Assembly (NCBI GenBank): GCA_905234685.1
Contig: CAJOIR010000003.1
Span: 10,586-74,585, forward strand
Source of the DNA: Paludibacteraceae bacterium
GTDB lineage: Bacteria; Bacteroidota; Bacteroidia; Bacteroidales; Paludibacteraceae
Reading direction: 5' to 3'
DNA length: 64,000 nucleotides
Below the pieces are notes generated by a model. That model saw nothing but the letters and a program-made list of their open reading frames with translations, was not told the origin of the DNA and searched no databases. Made by a program: the position numbers and the translations under genes. Positions 24,365-33,546 of this stretch are shown piece after piece; the stretch's first letter is position 1; the number at the start of each line of letters is the position of its first letter.

Positions 24365-25987
24365 ATGAAACGCTCGTTATTCTTAGTGTTGTTATTGTCG
24401 GTTGCTCTCTGTGTTTCAGCTGCTGACAAGCCTGTAGTCGCTAATCCTACGCAGGCGGTTGTTTTCCTCAGTGGAGCAGAGATGGAGCATAACGCTGTGC
24501 TTACATTGAAAAAAGGCACGAATGAAGTGCGTATAGAAGGGCTCTCGCCAAAAGTTGACAGAAAGAGTATTCAGGTTAGTCTGTCTGACGGTGTGGTCAT
24601 TTCGCAGTTTGAGTATTCTGTTGATTACCTCTCTGCTGACCGCAAGACTGTCAACACACACCTGCTCGAGGACTCACTTGAAATATACAATGCCCGCCTG
24701 ACCAAGGTGGAGGCTTCGCTGCAAACAAACAAGCAGTTGTATTCGCTTCTTGAGACGGGTGTCAACCACTCGATGACTGTTGAGCGCGTCAACGTTACAA
24801 GCGAAACGATAGAAAAGAATCTCAACTATTTCTCACAACGCTCTACCAAACTCGCTGCTGAGCGCGCCTCTTTGGAAGCCGAGCAGAAACAGATAAAAGA
24901 GCATATTTCGCAGATTAAGAAGCAACTGCAGCAGGATGGCACAAAAGACGCCCGTCGCTCCGGTGTGCTTGCTCTTACTCTCATGTCTCCGAAGGCAGGA
25001 AATGCCAACCTCAAAGTCAACTACTTCACGCAGAATGCATACTGGACTCCATTCTACGACATCAACGTCGTTGAGACCAATCAGCCTATGAGCATCGTGA
25101 TGAAAGCTCAAGTGGCTCAAACTACGGGTCTCGACTGGAAAAACATACGTCTTACTCTCTCTACGGGCACTCCGTCAAAGAGCAATGCCGTGCCTGAATT
25201 CTCGACTTGGTTTTTGCGTCAGCAGCAGGTTTATGCTCAGCGGAGAACTTATGGAGCAGCTAACGTTTCTGCCAAAATGGCAGAGCCTATGCTGGAAAGG
25301 GCTGTGGCTGACATGATGGTTGAGGAAGAGGCTGGAGGCACTGTGGAGAACTATATCACCACAAAGGAGCAGACTCTCAATGTTGAGTATGCCATCGACC
25401 TGCCTTACACTATCCTTGGCAACGGCAAGCAGCAGACTGTAGGATTGCTCACACACAAAGTTGACAACGTGGAATACAAGTATTATGCTGCGCCCAAACT
25501 CTCCGGAGCTGTCTTCCTTCGCGCTTCGTTGCCTGACTACCAGAAACTCGCTCTTCTTGACGGTAGTGCAAACATCACTTATGCAGGCACTTTCTACGGT
25601 CAGACATTCCTCAATGCCTCTACTGTTACTGACGACCTTCGACTCACTCTTGGTGAAGACAAGCAGATTAACGTCAAGCGTGAGAAAGCGTCTGAGATGA
25701 GCAAGACGAAGACTGTAGGCAGCAACAAATCGGCAACGCAGGCATATCGTATCACTGTGCGTAATAATAAGCGCAAGGCTGTAACGGTAACAATCGACGA
25801 GCCTTATCCTGTTTCAACTGCAAAAGAGATTCAGGTTGAGTTGACAGATAAGACCTCCTCATGGAAGAAAAACGACACTGAGCGCGGTATTCTTACCTAT
25901 GAAGTCACTCTTGAACCCGGTGAGTCTAAAGATATCATTGTCGGATACACTGTGAAATACCCGAAAGACTGGAATATCAATCTATGA
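24365..25987 (+). CDS. DUF4139 (MuiA-like) secreted protein
   Basis: A 540-residue protein with a signal peptide (MKRSLFLVLLLSVALCVSAA). The N-terminal part (about 25-125) is DUF4140-like (NPTQAVVFLSGAEMEHNA), followed by a coiled-coil region (about 95-200, rich in Glu, Gln, Lys) and a DUF4139 beta-sandwich domain from about 210 onward (YFTQNAYWTPFYDINV). The family is called mucoidy inhibitor A in some genomes, but its molecular role is unknown. It is the first gene of an operon with a TonB-dependent receptor, one base apart, behind a sigma-54-type promoter. Confidence 0.9.
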   Translation: MKRSLFLVLLLSVALCVSAADKPVVANPTQAVVFLSGAEMEHNAVLTLKKGTNEVRIEGLSPKVDRKSIQVSLSDGVVISQFEYSVDYLSADRKTVNTHLLEDSLEIYNARLTKVEASLQTNKQLYSLLETGVNHSMTVERVNVTSETIEKNLNYFSQRSTKLAAERASLEAEQKQIKEHISQIKKQLQQDGTKDARRSGVLALTLMSPKAGNANLKVNYFTQNAYWTPFYDINVVETNQPMSIVMKAQVAQTTGLDWKNIRLTLSTGTPSKSNAVPEFSTWFLRQQQVYAQRRTYGAANVSAKMAEPMLERAVADMMVEEEAGGTVENYITTKEQTLNVEYAIDLPYTILGNGKQQTVGLLTHKVDNVEYKYYAAPKLSGAVFLRASLPDYQKLALLDGSANITYAGTFYGQTFLNASTVTDDLRLTLGEDKQINVKREKASEMSKTKTVGSNKSATQAYRITVRNNKRKAVTVTIDEPYPVSTAKEIQVELTDKTSSWKKNDTERGILTYEVTLEPGESKDIIVGYTVKYPKDWNINL

Positions 25988-25988
25988 T

Positions 25989-28007
25989 ATGAATAAGATA
26001 TTTCATAAATCAATTGCGATACGTTTTCGCAGATTTATGCGCAAAAGTTATGCGGCTTTCATGTCGATGCATCGTGTGGTGAACATCGGTCATGTAAGCC
26101 GAATGATTGCAGATCTTGAGTTGCGCAAAGCGGGCAAGGCAGTGGCGACAACAGTTCTGATGACAATGGCATCCGCTGTACTTTTCGCTGATGACCTGCC
26201 TCCGGAGGATACGCTGACACTCGACATGCTCCGGTTGCAGGAGGTGAATGTCGAGGCTCAGCGTTCGCAGTTTCAGTTAGAACATTTCCGTATCGTAAAC
26301 TCTTTTTCTCAGCAGGAGATTGCTGCTATGCCGCTCAAGACGGCAAGCGACCTGCTGAAATTCATTCCGGGCATTGACCTCCGTGAGCGCGGAGCAAGCG
26401 GAGTGCAGTCAGACTTGACAATGCGAGGTGGAACTGGAAGACAGGTGAAGATTCTGCTTAACGGCATTGATGTCACTGACCCTCAGACTGACCACTACAG
26501 CATGGATTTGCCTGTTGACATCCAGATGATAGAGCGTATAGAAGTGTTGCAGGGCACTAACTATGCTCTTGACGCTTTCTCTGGAGCAATCAATATCATA
26601 ACCAGGAAAACTCTGCAAGGAGAGAAACCCTATGCCATTACAGGAAGCCTTGCAGTTGGCGAATACGGACTTGTTAATCCTCATCTATCCGCCTCTTTTC
26701 ACAAAGACAGTTGCTATCTTTCTGCTGCTGCTTCCTATAACCGTTCTTCTGGTTATACAGATGACAGCGATTACAAAATAACCAATGCTTTTCTTCAGAC
26801 TGGTGGCAAGGGTGTTGACTTTCAGTTGGGAGCACAGATGAAAGACGCAGGCGCCAACTCATTTTATACAGTCAAATACCCGAATCAGTTTGACCAAACC
26901 CGAACTCTTATATCTTCTCTTGGTTATGAGAATACATGGGGTGGGTGGGCATTACATGCAAATGCCTCTTATCGTGCTCATTTCGATCGTTTCCATACCT
27001 ATCGCAACGGAGTGGATATTGAGGGTAATCCTGCTCCGGACTGGTATAAGGCTCCTAACCTCACGTGGACACATTCTGCAGGCATTCATCTCGATGCCAG
27101 TTGGCATAACTCATGGTCAAAAACCACTGCAGGAATTGATATGCGTGACGAGTTGATTCAGAGTAGTAGCCTTGGCAACCACAACCGCCTCAATCTGTGC
27201 TATTTTGCAGAGGAGCGTTTCTATTGGCGTATTGTCTCACTCTCGGTTGGAGCATGTGGAATATACAACACTCAATTTGGACACGATTGGGCTGCGGGAA
27301 TAAATCTCGGCGTTGAGCCTGTAAAAGACCTGGCTTTGTTTCTTAATTTCAACCGGGCAATACGTATACCCACATATACAGATCTCTATTATCATACCGC
27401 TACTCAGCAGGCAGACGAAAATACCAAACCGGAAAAAGCACTGCAATTGGAGTTCTCAGCCAAATACTCATACCAACATTTCTATGTTAGTACCTCTGCA
27501 TACTATCGTTGGGGGCAAGATATCATCGATTGGGTAAAGGAATCTGACCCGGAAGCCATTATTTGGCAATGCACTAACCACTCTCGTGTAAATTCTGCTG
27601 GCGTCGAAGCAACTATCGGTGTGAGTGGTTATGAATGGTTGCGAAGGGTGGAGGTGAATTATTCTTTTACTGACGTTCGCGCAAATGCGGGCAACAAATT
27701 GTCTTTATATGCTCTCGATTATCTGCGGCATAAGGCAGTGCTTCGGATAGAGCATAAAATTTACAAAGGTTTTGGTGCTACTTGGTGTTTGCGTTTTGAG
27801 CAGCGTGAGGGTGAATATACATCCAAGTCAGGTGCTACTGAGCATTACAAGCCTGTCTTTCTGCTTGACGGTAGCATATGGTGGGCGAACGAATTGCTGA
27901 AAGTAAGTGTAGATGCAAGGAATATGACTAATGCCTTGTATGTTGATATCGGTGGAGTAGAGCAACCTCGGCATTGGGTGTCAGCAAAAGTGGAGTTCAA
28001 ACTTTGA
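25989..28007 (+). CDS. TonB-dependent receptor with extended signal peptide
   Basis: A 672-residue outer-membrane receptor for active uptake of an unknown ligand. Its N-terminus is an extended signal region of about 60 residues containing FRRFMRKSYAAFMSMHRVVN before the hydrophobic ATTVLMTMASAVLFA. The plug domain is at about 85-215 (EVNVEAQRSQ, IPGIDLRERGASGVQSDLTM, RIEVLQGTNYALDAFSGAIN) and the barrel follows, ending VSAKVEFKL. The size (no SusC-like N-terminal extension) and extended leader resemble small vitamin or siderophore receptors such as BtuB, but that is only a guess. It starts one base after the DUF4139 stop. Confidence 0.93.
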   Translation: MNKIFHKSIAIRFRRFMRKSYAAFMSMHRVVNIGHVSRMIADLELRKAGKAVATTVLMTMASAVLFADDLPPEDTLTLDMLRLQEVNVEAQRSQFQLEHFRIVNSFSQQEIAAMPLKTASDLLKFIPGIDLRERGASGVQSDLTMRGGTGRQVKILLNGIDVTDPQTDHYSMDLPVDIQMIERIEVLQGTNYALDAFSGAINIITRKTLQGEKPYAITGSLAVGEYGLVNPHLSASFHKDSCYLSAAASYNRSSGYTDDSDYKITNAFLQTGGKGVDFQLGAQMKDAGANSFYTVKYPNQFDQTRTLISSLGYENTWGGWALHANASYRAHFDRFHTYRNGVDIEGNPAPDWYKAPNLTWTHSAGIHLDASWHNSWSKTTAGIDMRDELIQSSSLGNHNRLNLCYFAEERFYWRIVSLSVGACGIYNTQFGHDWAAGINLGVEPVKDLALFLNFNRAIRIPTYTDLYYHTATQQADENTKPEKALQLEFSAKYSYQHFYVSTSAYYRWGQDIIDWVKESDPEAIIWQCTNHSRVNSAGVEATIGVSGYEWLRRVEVNYSFTDVRANAGNKLSLYALDYLRHKAVLRIEHKIYKGFGATWCLRFEQREGEYTSKSGATEHYKPVFLLDGSIWWANELLKVSVDARNMTNALYVDIGGVEQPRHWVSAKVEFKL

Positions 28008-28024
28008 GTCAAAACTCCACTTTT
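27986..28024. terminator. Terminator hairpin that includes the receptor stop codon
   Basis: AAAAGTGGAGTT (27986-27997) pairs perfectly with AACTCCACTTTT (28013-28024), followed by T residues. The left arm encodes the last residues of the TonB receptor and the TGA (28005-28007) sits in the loop. It can also stop the convergent M16 gene ending at 28047. Confidence 0.85.
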
Positions 28025-28046
28025 TATATCTTCTGTCAACCGTCAA

Positions 28047-30959
28047 CTACAAATCCATCGGTGAGAATATCTTTTCTTTTGCAATGGTCTTCATCTTGCC
28101 GTGTTTCTGCTCTATGGCTTTCTTGTTGATGAGTTTTGGATCACCCATTACGGCAATGACAACATTCTTGTTTTGCAGATTCTCTTTGTAGAAGTTGTTG
28201 ATTCGCTCGAAGTCAAGATGTCTGATGTCGCGTACTTGCGTGATTGCGGGATCATGTTTGTATCCGAGTCTCATCCATGTAGCGAAAGTCTGACTCTTGC
28301 GGCGGAATGAAGGTCGGTTGGCAAGTATCGACTGACGCAGATATGTCTTTATACGCTCTGTGTTTTCAGGATACTGCGGCATATTCTTCATCAAATCAAG
28401 ATAAACATCTATCACCTCAGCCACTTTGTCAGACTGTGTGCCTACATAGCCGTAGTAATATGTCATCTGTCCTTGTTGCTGAGGTCGGGTGAAGCGACCT
28501 AAAGCTGTATATGCCATCGACCGCTTTTCGCGAATCTCATTCATTATAATACCTGAGAAACTGCCGTCAAAGTATTCGTTGAATGCCATGTAGTCAATAT
28601 CTTCTTTTATGCTATATGGTTTGCCGTCAACGAAAAACCACACTTTTGCCTGTTGCATGTCTTTGTTTGGCATGAAGAGAATCTGTGGCTTGTCGTATGT
28701 CACACGTTCTCGTTGTATAGGTGACATTGTCGGTTTTGCGCCGTCAGTCATTGGCAGGTGGTCAATAATCTTTGCCATTACAGTGTCGGCAGGCAATGCG
28801 CCTACGTAGTGAATCTCCAACTCATAGTTGAGTGCTTTGTGGAATTGTGATGACAGTTGCGGAGCTGTCATCTCGAGAACTTCGCGCATGGTAGGTCGGT
28901 CAACGTAGGTTGACTTGTTGCCGTAGAGCACGTAGTTTGCAAAGGCGGTAGCAATGAGGTCGGTATTCTTTTTCTCCATACTACGCTCCATATATGTCTG
29001 ACCTTTCACTTTGTTAAGTTGGGCATTGTCGTCTGCAGAGAAGTCAGGGAAGAGCATATGCAGGTTCACAAGTGATATTATCTTGCTCATGTTTTTCTCG
29101 TTGCCTTCTATGTCAACATAAAGCCAACTGTCATCAACCGAATATTGGCATTTGCCTCCCAAGCGGGCAAGCTCCATGCGGAATTCGTTTACAGTCTTGC
29201 CAGGCTTTCCTTGTATGCCTGCCAGATTCATCAGTGGCACTGCATAACGCAGCAACGGTAACTCTTTTGTGCCAACACCGTATTTCAGGCGCAGCGTGAA
29301 GATATCGTTTTTCTCGTTGTTTGTGCAGAAGATATGTATGTTTTCATAAAGGTTAGCCATTGTTACTTCTTTGAAGTCGGAGAAGATTGGCTGCACTTTG
29401 CCAGAAGGCAGATTCTGGAAAGTCTCATAGTATGCCGAAACACCCTGCGGAGAGTCAAGAAGCTTGATTTTGGGTTTGCTGAGTTTGTTTTTCTTCGGGT
29501 AACCCTCTTCTATGTTGAAGTATTTGTGTGGAGCTGTGAGATACTTCTTGGCGGCATTCTGAATGTCTGCCTTGGTATAAGTCTTTATCTCTTCCAACTC
29601 GGCAAGTACTTTCTCCAAAGGCTGCTGATATGCGAAGCATGAGAGCAGCAGATTGGTTTTCTCGGAGGCGTATTCGAGCATACGCTCATAATCCTGACGA
29701 TAATTCTCTCTTACTATCTCCAGCAACTCGTCATCGAAATCACCGTCAATAAGTTGCTGAATGACTTTCTCAATATACTGCTCCGTAGTCTTGCTGTTGC
29801 GGTATTCTCCGCTTTCAGGGTCATACATCGGAATGGCAAATACCTCCACTCTGCCTCCGTCGCGACGAGCATCACTTGCAGCGCCTGCATACAGAACTTT
29901 GCCGTCAGTCGCAAGTCTGTCAAACAAACCTACTGACATGTCGTTTGATAGCAGCGAGAGGGTGAAGTCAAGCAGTTGCTCGTCAGGATGACCTGCTGGA
30001 ATACCTTTCCATATCCATATCAACTCAGGGTTGTCAGCAAGTTTGGCGCTGAATTTCTCGTCTTTGTCAAACTCTGTGTTGTCATAACTCTTGCGCTCAG
30101 GTAGAGTTTTCTGCTGAAGACGAGAGAAAGTCTTCTCTATCAGTGGTTTGGCTTCTTCTGTATTGAAGTCGCCAACGAGTATTAGTGCCATGTTGTTGGG
30201 CACATACCATGTGTTGTAGAAGTTTATTAGGTGACGCAGTTTTGGGTTTTTAAGGTCTTCGGGAAAACCTATGATGTCGCGTGAATACGGGTGACCGGAC
30301 CAAATCTTCTGGTTGACAAACTCTTGCACGTGTGTGTTGTTGTCATCCTGATACATGTTGTATTCCTCAAACACATTCTCCAACTCTGCTTGAAACGAGC
30401 GGAAAACTGGATTTATGAGTCGGTCGCTGTATAAGGTTAACCAACGCTCCAGTTCATAACTCGGGAAAGTGTTGAAATACACTGTCATGTCGTATGATGT
30501 AAAGGCATTGAGTCCTTCGCCGCCTATACCTTGAACAAGGTTGGAGAACTCGTCGGTGGCAGTGTATTTTGCAGCTTCTATCGATGCCTCGTTGATTTTT
30601 AACTGAATTTTCTCTCTGTCATCAGGCTTCTCTGTCTTTCCGAGCTCATCATAGAGTGTTAGAATCTGCTCATAGTATGGCTTTTCTTTCTCCCAGTTGA
30701 GAGCACCAATCTGCTCTGTACCTTTGAATAGCATATGCTCCAAATAGTGTGCAAGACCTGTCGCGTCTTGAGGCTCATCTATTGAGCCTGCGCGGGTGAT
30801 GGTATAACCGTGAACTTCCGGTTGGTCGTGGTCTTCCCACAAATAGACAGTCAAACCGTTGTCAAGCTTGTAAGTGGAGTAGCCTTCAGGCAAATTAACT
30901 GCATAAAGCGAGATGGCGCATACCAGCGCAATGTACAGACTTAATAACTTTTTCATCAT
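28047..30959 (-). CDS. M16-family zinc metallopeptidase (two-module)
   Basis: A 970-residue secreted protein with a signal peptide (MMKKLLSLYIALVCAISLYA). The zinc motif HYLEH is at residues 71-75 in GLAHYLEHMLFKGT, with the third ligand in ENVFEEYNMY about 80 residues on. A second, inactive M16 half follows (about 540-960), the usual two-half pitrilysin/insulinase architecture in one chain. It probably degrades peptides in the periplasm. The frame extends further upstream, but 30959 gives the signal peptide. It lies 59 bases after tdh on the same strand. Confidence 0.93.
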   Translation of the reverse strand: MMKKLLSLYIALVCAISLYAVNLPEGYSTYKLDNGLTVYLWEDHDQPEVHGYTITRAGSIDEPQDATGLAHYLEHMLFKGTEQIGALNWEKEKPYYEQILTLYDELGKTEKPDDREKIQLKINEASIEAAKYTATDEFSNLVQGIGGEGLNAFTSYDMTVYFNTFPSYELERWLTLYSDRLINPVFRSFQAELENVFEEYNMYQDDNNTHVQEFVNQKIWSGHPYSRDIIGFPEDLKNPKLRHLINFYNTWYVPNNMALILVGDFNTEEAKPLIEKTFSRLQQKTLPERKSYDNTEFDKDEKFSAKLADNPELIWIWKGIPAGHPDEQLLDFTLSLLSNDMSVGLFDRLATDGKVLYAGAASDARRDGGRVEVFAIPMYDPESGEYRNSKTTEQYIEKVIQQLIDGDFDDELLEIVRENYRQDYERMLEYASEKTNLLLSCFAYQQPLEKVLAELEEIKTYTKADIQNAAKKYLTAPHKYFNIEEGYPKKNKLSKPKIKLLDSPQGVSAYYETFQNLPSGKVQPIFSDFKEVTMANLYENIHIFCTNNEKNDIFTLRLKYGVGTKELPLLRYAVPLMNLAGIQGKPGKTVNEFRMELARLGGKCQYSVDDSWLYVDIEGNEKNMSKIISLVNLHMLFPDFSADDNAQLNKVKGQTYMERSMEKKNTDLIATAFANYVLYGNKSTYVDRPTMREVLEMTAPQLSSQFHKALNYELEIHYVGALPADTVMAKIIDHLPMTDGAKPTMSPIQRERVTYDKPQILFMPNKDMQQAKVWFFVDGKPYSIKEDIDYMAFNEYFDGSFSGIIMNEIREKRSMAYTALGRFTRPQQQGQMTYYYGYVGTQSDKVAEVIDVYLDLMKNMPQYPENTERIKTYLRQSILANRPSFRRKSQTFATWMRLGYKHDPAITQVRDIRHLDFERINNFYKENLQNKNVVIAVMGDPKLINKKAIEQKHGKMKTIAKEKIFSPMDL

Positions 30960-31018
30960 TGTTTTTATATTTGTATTGTTTATATGCCCTGTTTGAGACA
31001 AAAACCATGCCATGTTTT

Positions 31019-32044
31019 TTACCATTCCAACAGCACTTTGCCGCATTGACCGCTTACCATCACGTCGAAGCCTTTCTGGAAATCGTCAAACTTAAAATGG
31101 TGTGTGATGACAGGTGAGAGGTCGAGTCCACCGAGTAACATCTGCTCCATCTGATACCATGTCTCCCACATTCGTCTACCGGTGATACCCTTTATAGTCA
31201 GTGCGTTGAATATCACATCCGACCAGTTTACCTTTGTGTCTGACGGCAGAATACCGAGTTGCGCTATGTTGGCGCCTTTGTACATGTGTTGTATCATGTC
31301 GTTAAATGCAGCAGGCGCTCCCGACATCTCGAGCCCTACATCAAAACCTCTGATGCCGAGTTGAAACATAGCATCGGCTATCGTCTCGCCCTTCGACCCG
31401 TCAACTGTGATGGTTGCGCCCATCATTTTCGCTATTTCCAAACGTAGAGGATTGATGTCGGTTACCACGATGTTTTTTGCTCCTGCAAAGCGGCAGATGC
31501 CGGCTGCCATTGTGCCTATCAATCCTGCGCCGGTGATTAACACATCTTCACCCAACAGGGGGAATGCAAGAGCGGTATGTGTGGCGTTGCCGAATGGGTC
31601 CATTATCGCTGCATAGTCGTCAGGTATTTGATCTTTCAGTTTCACTACATTGCTTTCTGGTATCACCACATACTCGGCAAAGGCTCCGTCTTTTCCAAAT
31701 ATACCTACTGACAGTGAGTTCTCGCATACGTGACCCATGCCGCGGCGACAATTGCGGCAGTGACCACATACAATATGGCCTTCTGCTGTTACACGCTCTC
31801 CTTGCTGTATGTTTTTCACACCTTGACCTGTCTCAACCACTGTGCCTACAAACTCATGCCCCATTATATAAGGCGGTTTGCAGTGGGTTTGACTCCAGTT
31901 GTCCCATTTGTACATGTGGAGGTCTGTGCCGCATATTGCAGCCTTCTTCACTTTGATGAGGACATCATTGACTCCAACTTCAGGCATCGGCACCTCTTCC
32001 ATCCAAATGCCGTATTCCGGATATCTTTTGACAAGTGCTTTCAT
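31019..32044 (-). CDS. tdh: L-threonine 3-dehydrogenase
   Basis: This 341-residue zinc-dependent medium-chain dehydrogenase oxidises L-threonine to 2-amino-3-ketobutyrate with NAD. It has the catalytic zinc Cys in AAICGTDLHMYKWD (near 38), GHEFVGTVVE, the structural four-Cys cluster in VCGHCRNCRRGMGHVC (about 93-108), and the nucleotide-binding GAGLIGTMAAGICR near 173. Its ATG overlaps the kbl stop by 4 bases; the two enzymes act in sequence. Confidence 0.97.
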   Translation of the reverse strand: MKALVKRYPEYGIWMEEVPMPEVGVNDVLIKVKKAAICGTDLHMYKWDNWSQTHCKPPYIMGHEFVGTVVETGQGVKNIQQGERVTAEGHIVCGHCRNCRRGMGHVCENSLSVGIFGKDGAFAEYVVIPESNVVKLKDQIPDDYAAIMDPFGNATHTALAFPLLGEDVLITGAGLIGTMAAGICRFAGAKNIVVTDINPLRLEIAKMMGATITVDGSKGETIADAMFQLGIRGFDVGLEMSGAPAAFNDMIQHMYKGANIAQLGILPSDTKVNWSDVIFNALTIKGITGRRMWETWYQMEQMLLGGLDLSPVITHHFKFDDFQKGFDVMVSGQCGKVLLEW

Positions 32045-33240
32045 TTCAGTACTCCTAATTGTTTTCCAACTTTTATAAATGCATTGACACCTTTGTCAAG
32101 TTGTTCGCGTGTGTGTGCTGCACTTACTTGTACTCGTATGCGAGCTTGACCTTGAGGCACAACTGGATAATAGAATCCTGTCACATAGATGCCTTCTTCC
32201 TGCAATGCGGCAGCAAACTCCTGACTCAGACGGGCATCGTATAGCATTACTGCGCAAATGGCTGATTGGGTAGGTTTTATGTCAAAGCCTGCCGCCTGCA
32301 TGCGTGAGATGAAATACTTTGTGTTTTCATGCAGACGGTCTTGCAGCGTGTTGTCACGTGTCAGCAACTCAAGAGTCTTCAGGCCTGCTGCGGCTATCAT
32401 CGGTGGAATGGAATTGCTGAAGAGATAAGGTCTTGAGCGTTGGCGAAGCATGTCGATAATCTCCTTTCTTCCGGTTGTAAAACCGCCTACAGAGCCGCCG
32501 AATGCCTTGCCAAGAGTGCCTGTGATGATTTCTATCTTGCCCCGCAGGTTGTAGAGTTCAGTCACGCCGTGACCTGTCTTGCCAACTACGCCTGCTGAGT
32601 GACTCTCGTCAACCATCACTAATGCGTTGTATTTCTTTGCCAACTCATATATCTTGTCAAGCGGGCATACGTTGCCATCCATAGAAAACACGCCATCGGT
32701 CGCTATTATGCGGAAACGCTGTGCTTGGGCTTTCTTCAATTGCTCCTCCAGGTCTGCCACATCGCCGTTTTTGTATCTGTATCTTACTGCCTTGCACAGT
32801 CTTACTCCGTCAATGATGCTGGCATGATTCAAGGCGTCGCTTATAATGGCATCTTCGTCTGTCAGCAGAGGCTCGAACAAACCGCCGTTGGCATCGAAGC
32901 AAGCTGCATAAAGTATCGTGTCTTCTGTGCCGAAAAAGTCGCTTATCGCCTTTTCTAACTGTTTGTGAGTGTCTTGTGTGCCGCAGATGAAACGCACTGA
33001 TGCCATGCCGTAGCCGCGTGAATCCATCCGCTCTTTCGCTGCTTCTATCAATTCTGCATTGTCTGCCAGACCAAGATAGTTGTTAGCGCAGAAGTTGATG
33101 ACTTCTTTTTCTCCCTCGCCTGCCGCTACTTTTATGCCGCTTGACTGTGGAGTCACAATAACTCTTTCGTTTTTGTAGAGACCTGCTTCGCGAATCGCCT
33201 GAAGCTCTGCCTCTAAATGCTTTTGAAATTCTGTGTACAT
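32041..33240 (-). CDS. kbl: Glycine C-acetyltransferase (2-amino-3-ketobutyrate CoA ligase)
   Basis: This 399-residue PLP enzyme cleaves 2-amino-3-ketobutyrate with CoA to glycine and acetyl-CoA. It shows NFCANNYLGLADN near 47, GMASVRFICGTQDTHKQLE near 77, the VDESHSAGVVG motif and the PLP-lysine stretch TGTLGKAFGGSVGG near 240-253. Length is exactly that of the family. Together with tdh it forms the two-step threonine breakdown path. Confidence 0.97.
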   Translation of the reverse strand: MYTEFQKHLEAELQAIREAGLYKNERVIVTPQSSGIKVAAGEGEKEVINFCANNYLGLADNAELIEAAKERMDSRGYGMASVRFICGTQDTHKQLEKAISDFFGTEDTILYAACFDANGGLFEPLLTDEDAIISDALNHASIIDGVRLCKAVRYRYKNGDVADLEEQLKKAQAQRFRIIATDGVFSMDGNVCPLDKIYELAKKYNALVMVDESHSAGVVGKTGHGVTELYNLRGKIEIITGTLGKAFGGSVGGFTTGRKEIIDMLRQRSRPYLFSNSIPPMIAAAGLKTLELLTRDNTLQDRLHENTKYFISRMQAAGFDIKPTQSAICAVMLYDARLSQEFAAALQEEGIYVTGFYYPVVPQGQARIRVQVSAAHTREQLDKGVNAFIKVGKQLGVLK

Positions 33241-33291
33241 GGTATATGTCGTTTAAGTTTTACATTCTCTTTTTGACTTTGAAACACTATG

Positions 33292-33323
33292 CAAAGATAA
33301 CGAATTTTATTCAATAACGCAAG
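33292..33323 (-). promoter_or_regulatory. Promoter of kbl-tdh
   Basis: TATCTTTG on the minus strand (33299-33292), about 52 bases before the kbl ATG, with CTTG near 33323 as a weak -33 element. Confidence 0.6.
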
Positions 33324-33390
33324 CTGTTTTTTTACAAATTCATATTTTTGTATCAATTTGATAAAATGTCACAAAACTACCAGATAATCT

Positions 33391-33507
33391 GTCAAAGTGT
33401 CAAATTGAGGGTGACTATAGGATGACTATAAAAGCGAGCTACTTTTAAGCCTGTTGTTGCCTTGCAAAGTGTTAGCAATATCGGAAGAAAAGTTGACAAT
33501 TGTCAAA
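33391..33507 (+). repeat. Intergenic repeat element, copy 1 (about 117 bp)
   Basis: This stretch in the 306-base gap between kbl and the beta-CASP gene aligns without gaps to 60745-60862. Shared blocks sit at identical offsets: GTCAAA (0), TATAGGAT (25), ACTTTTAAG (50) and GAAGAAAAGTTGACAATT (93). About three quarters of the first 60 positions match. The ends carry GTCAA- and TTGAC-type inverted sequences. No coding frame is plausible. It may be a miniature transposable element or a conserved non-coding element. Confidence 0.65.
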
Positions 33508-33546
33508 TGTTTTATTGTCTGAAGTTGACTTGAATCTGAAAGTATA

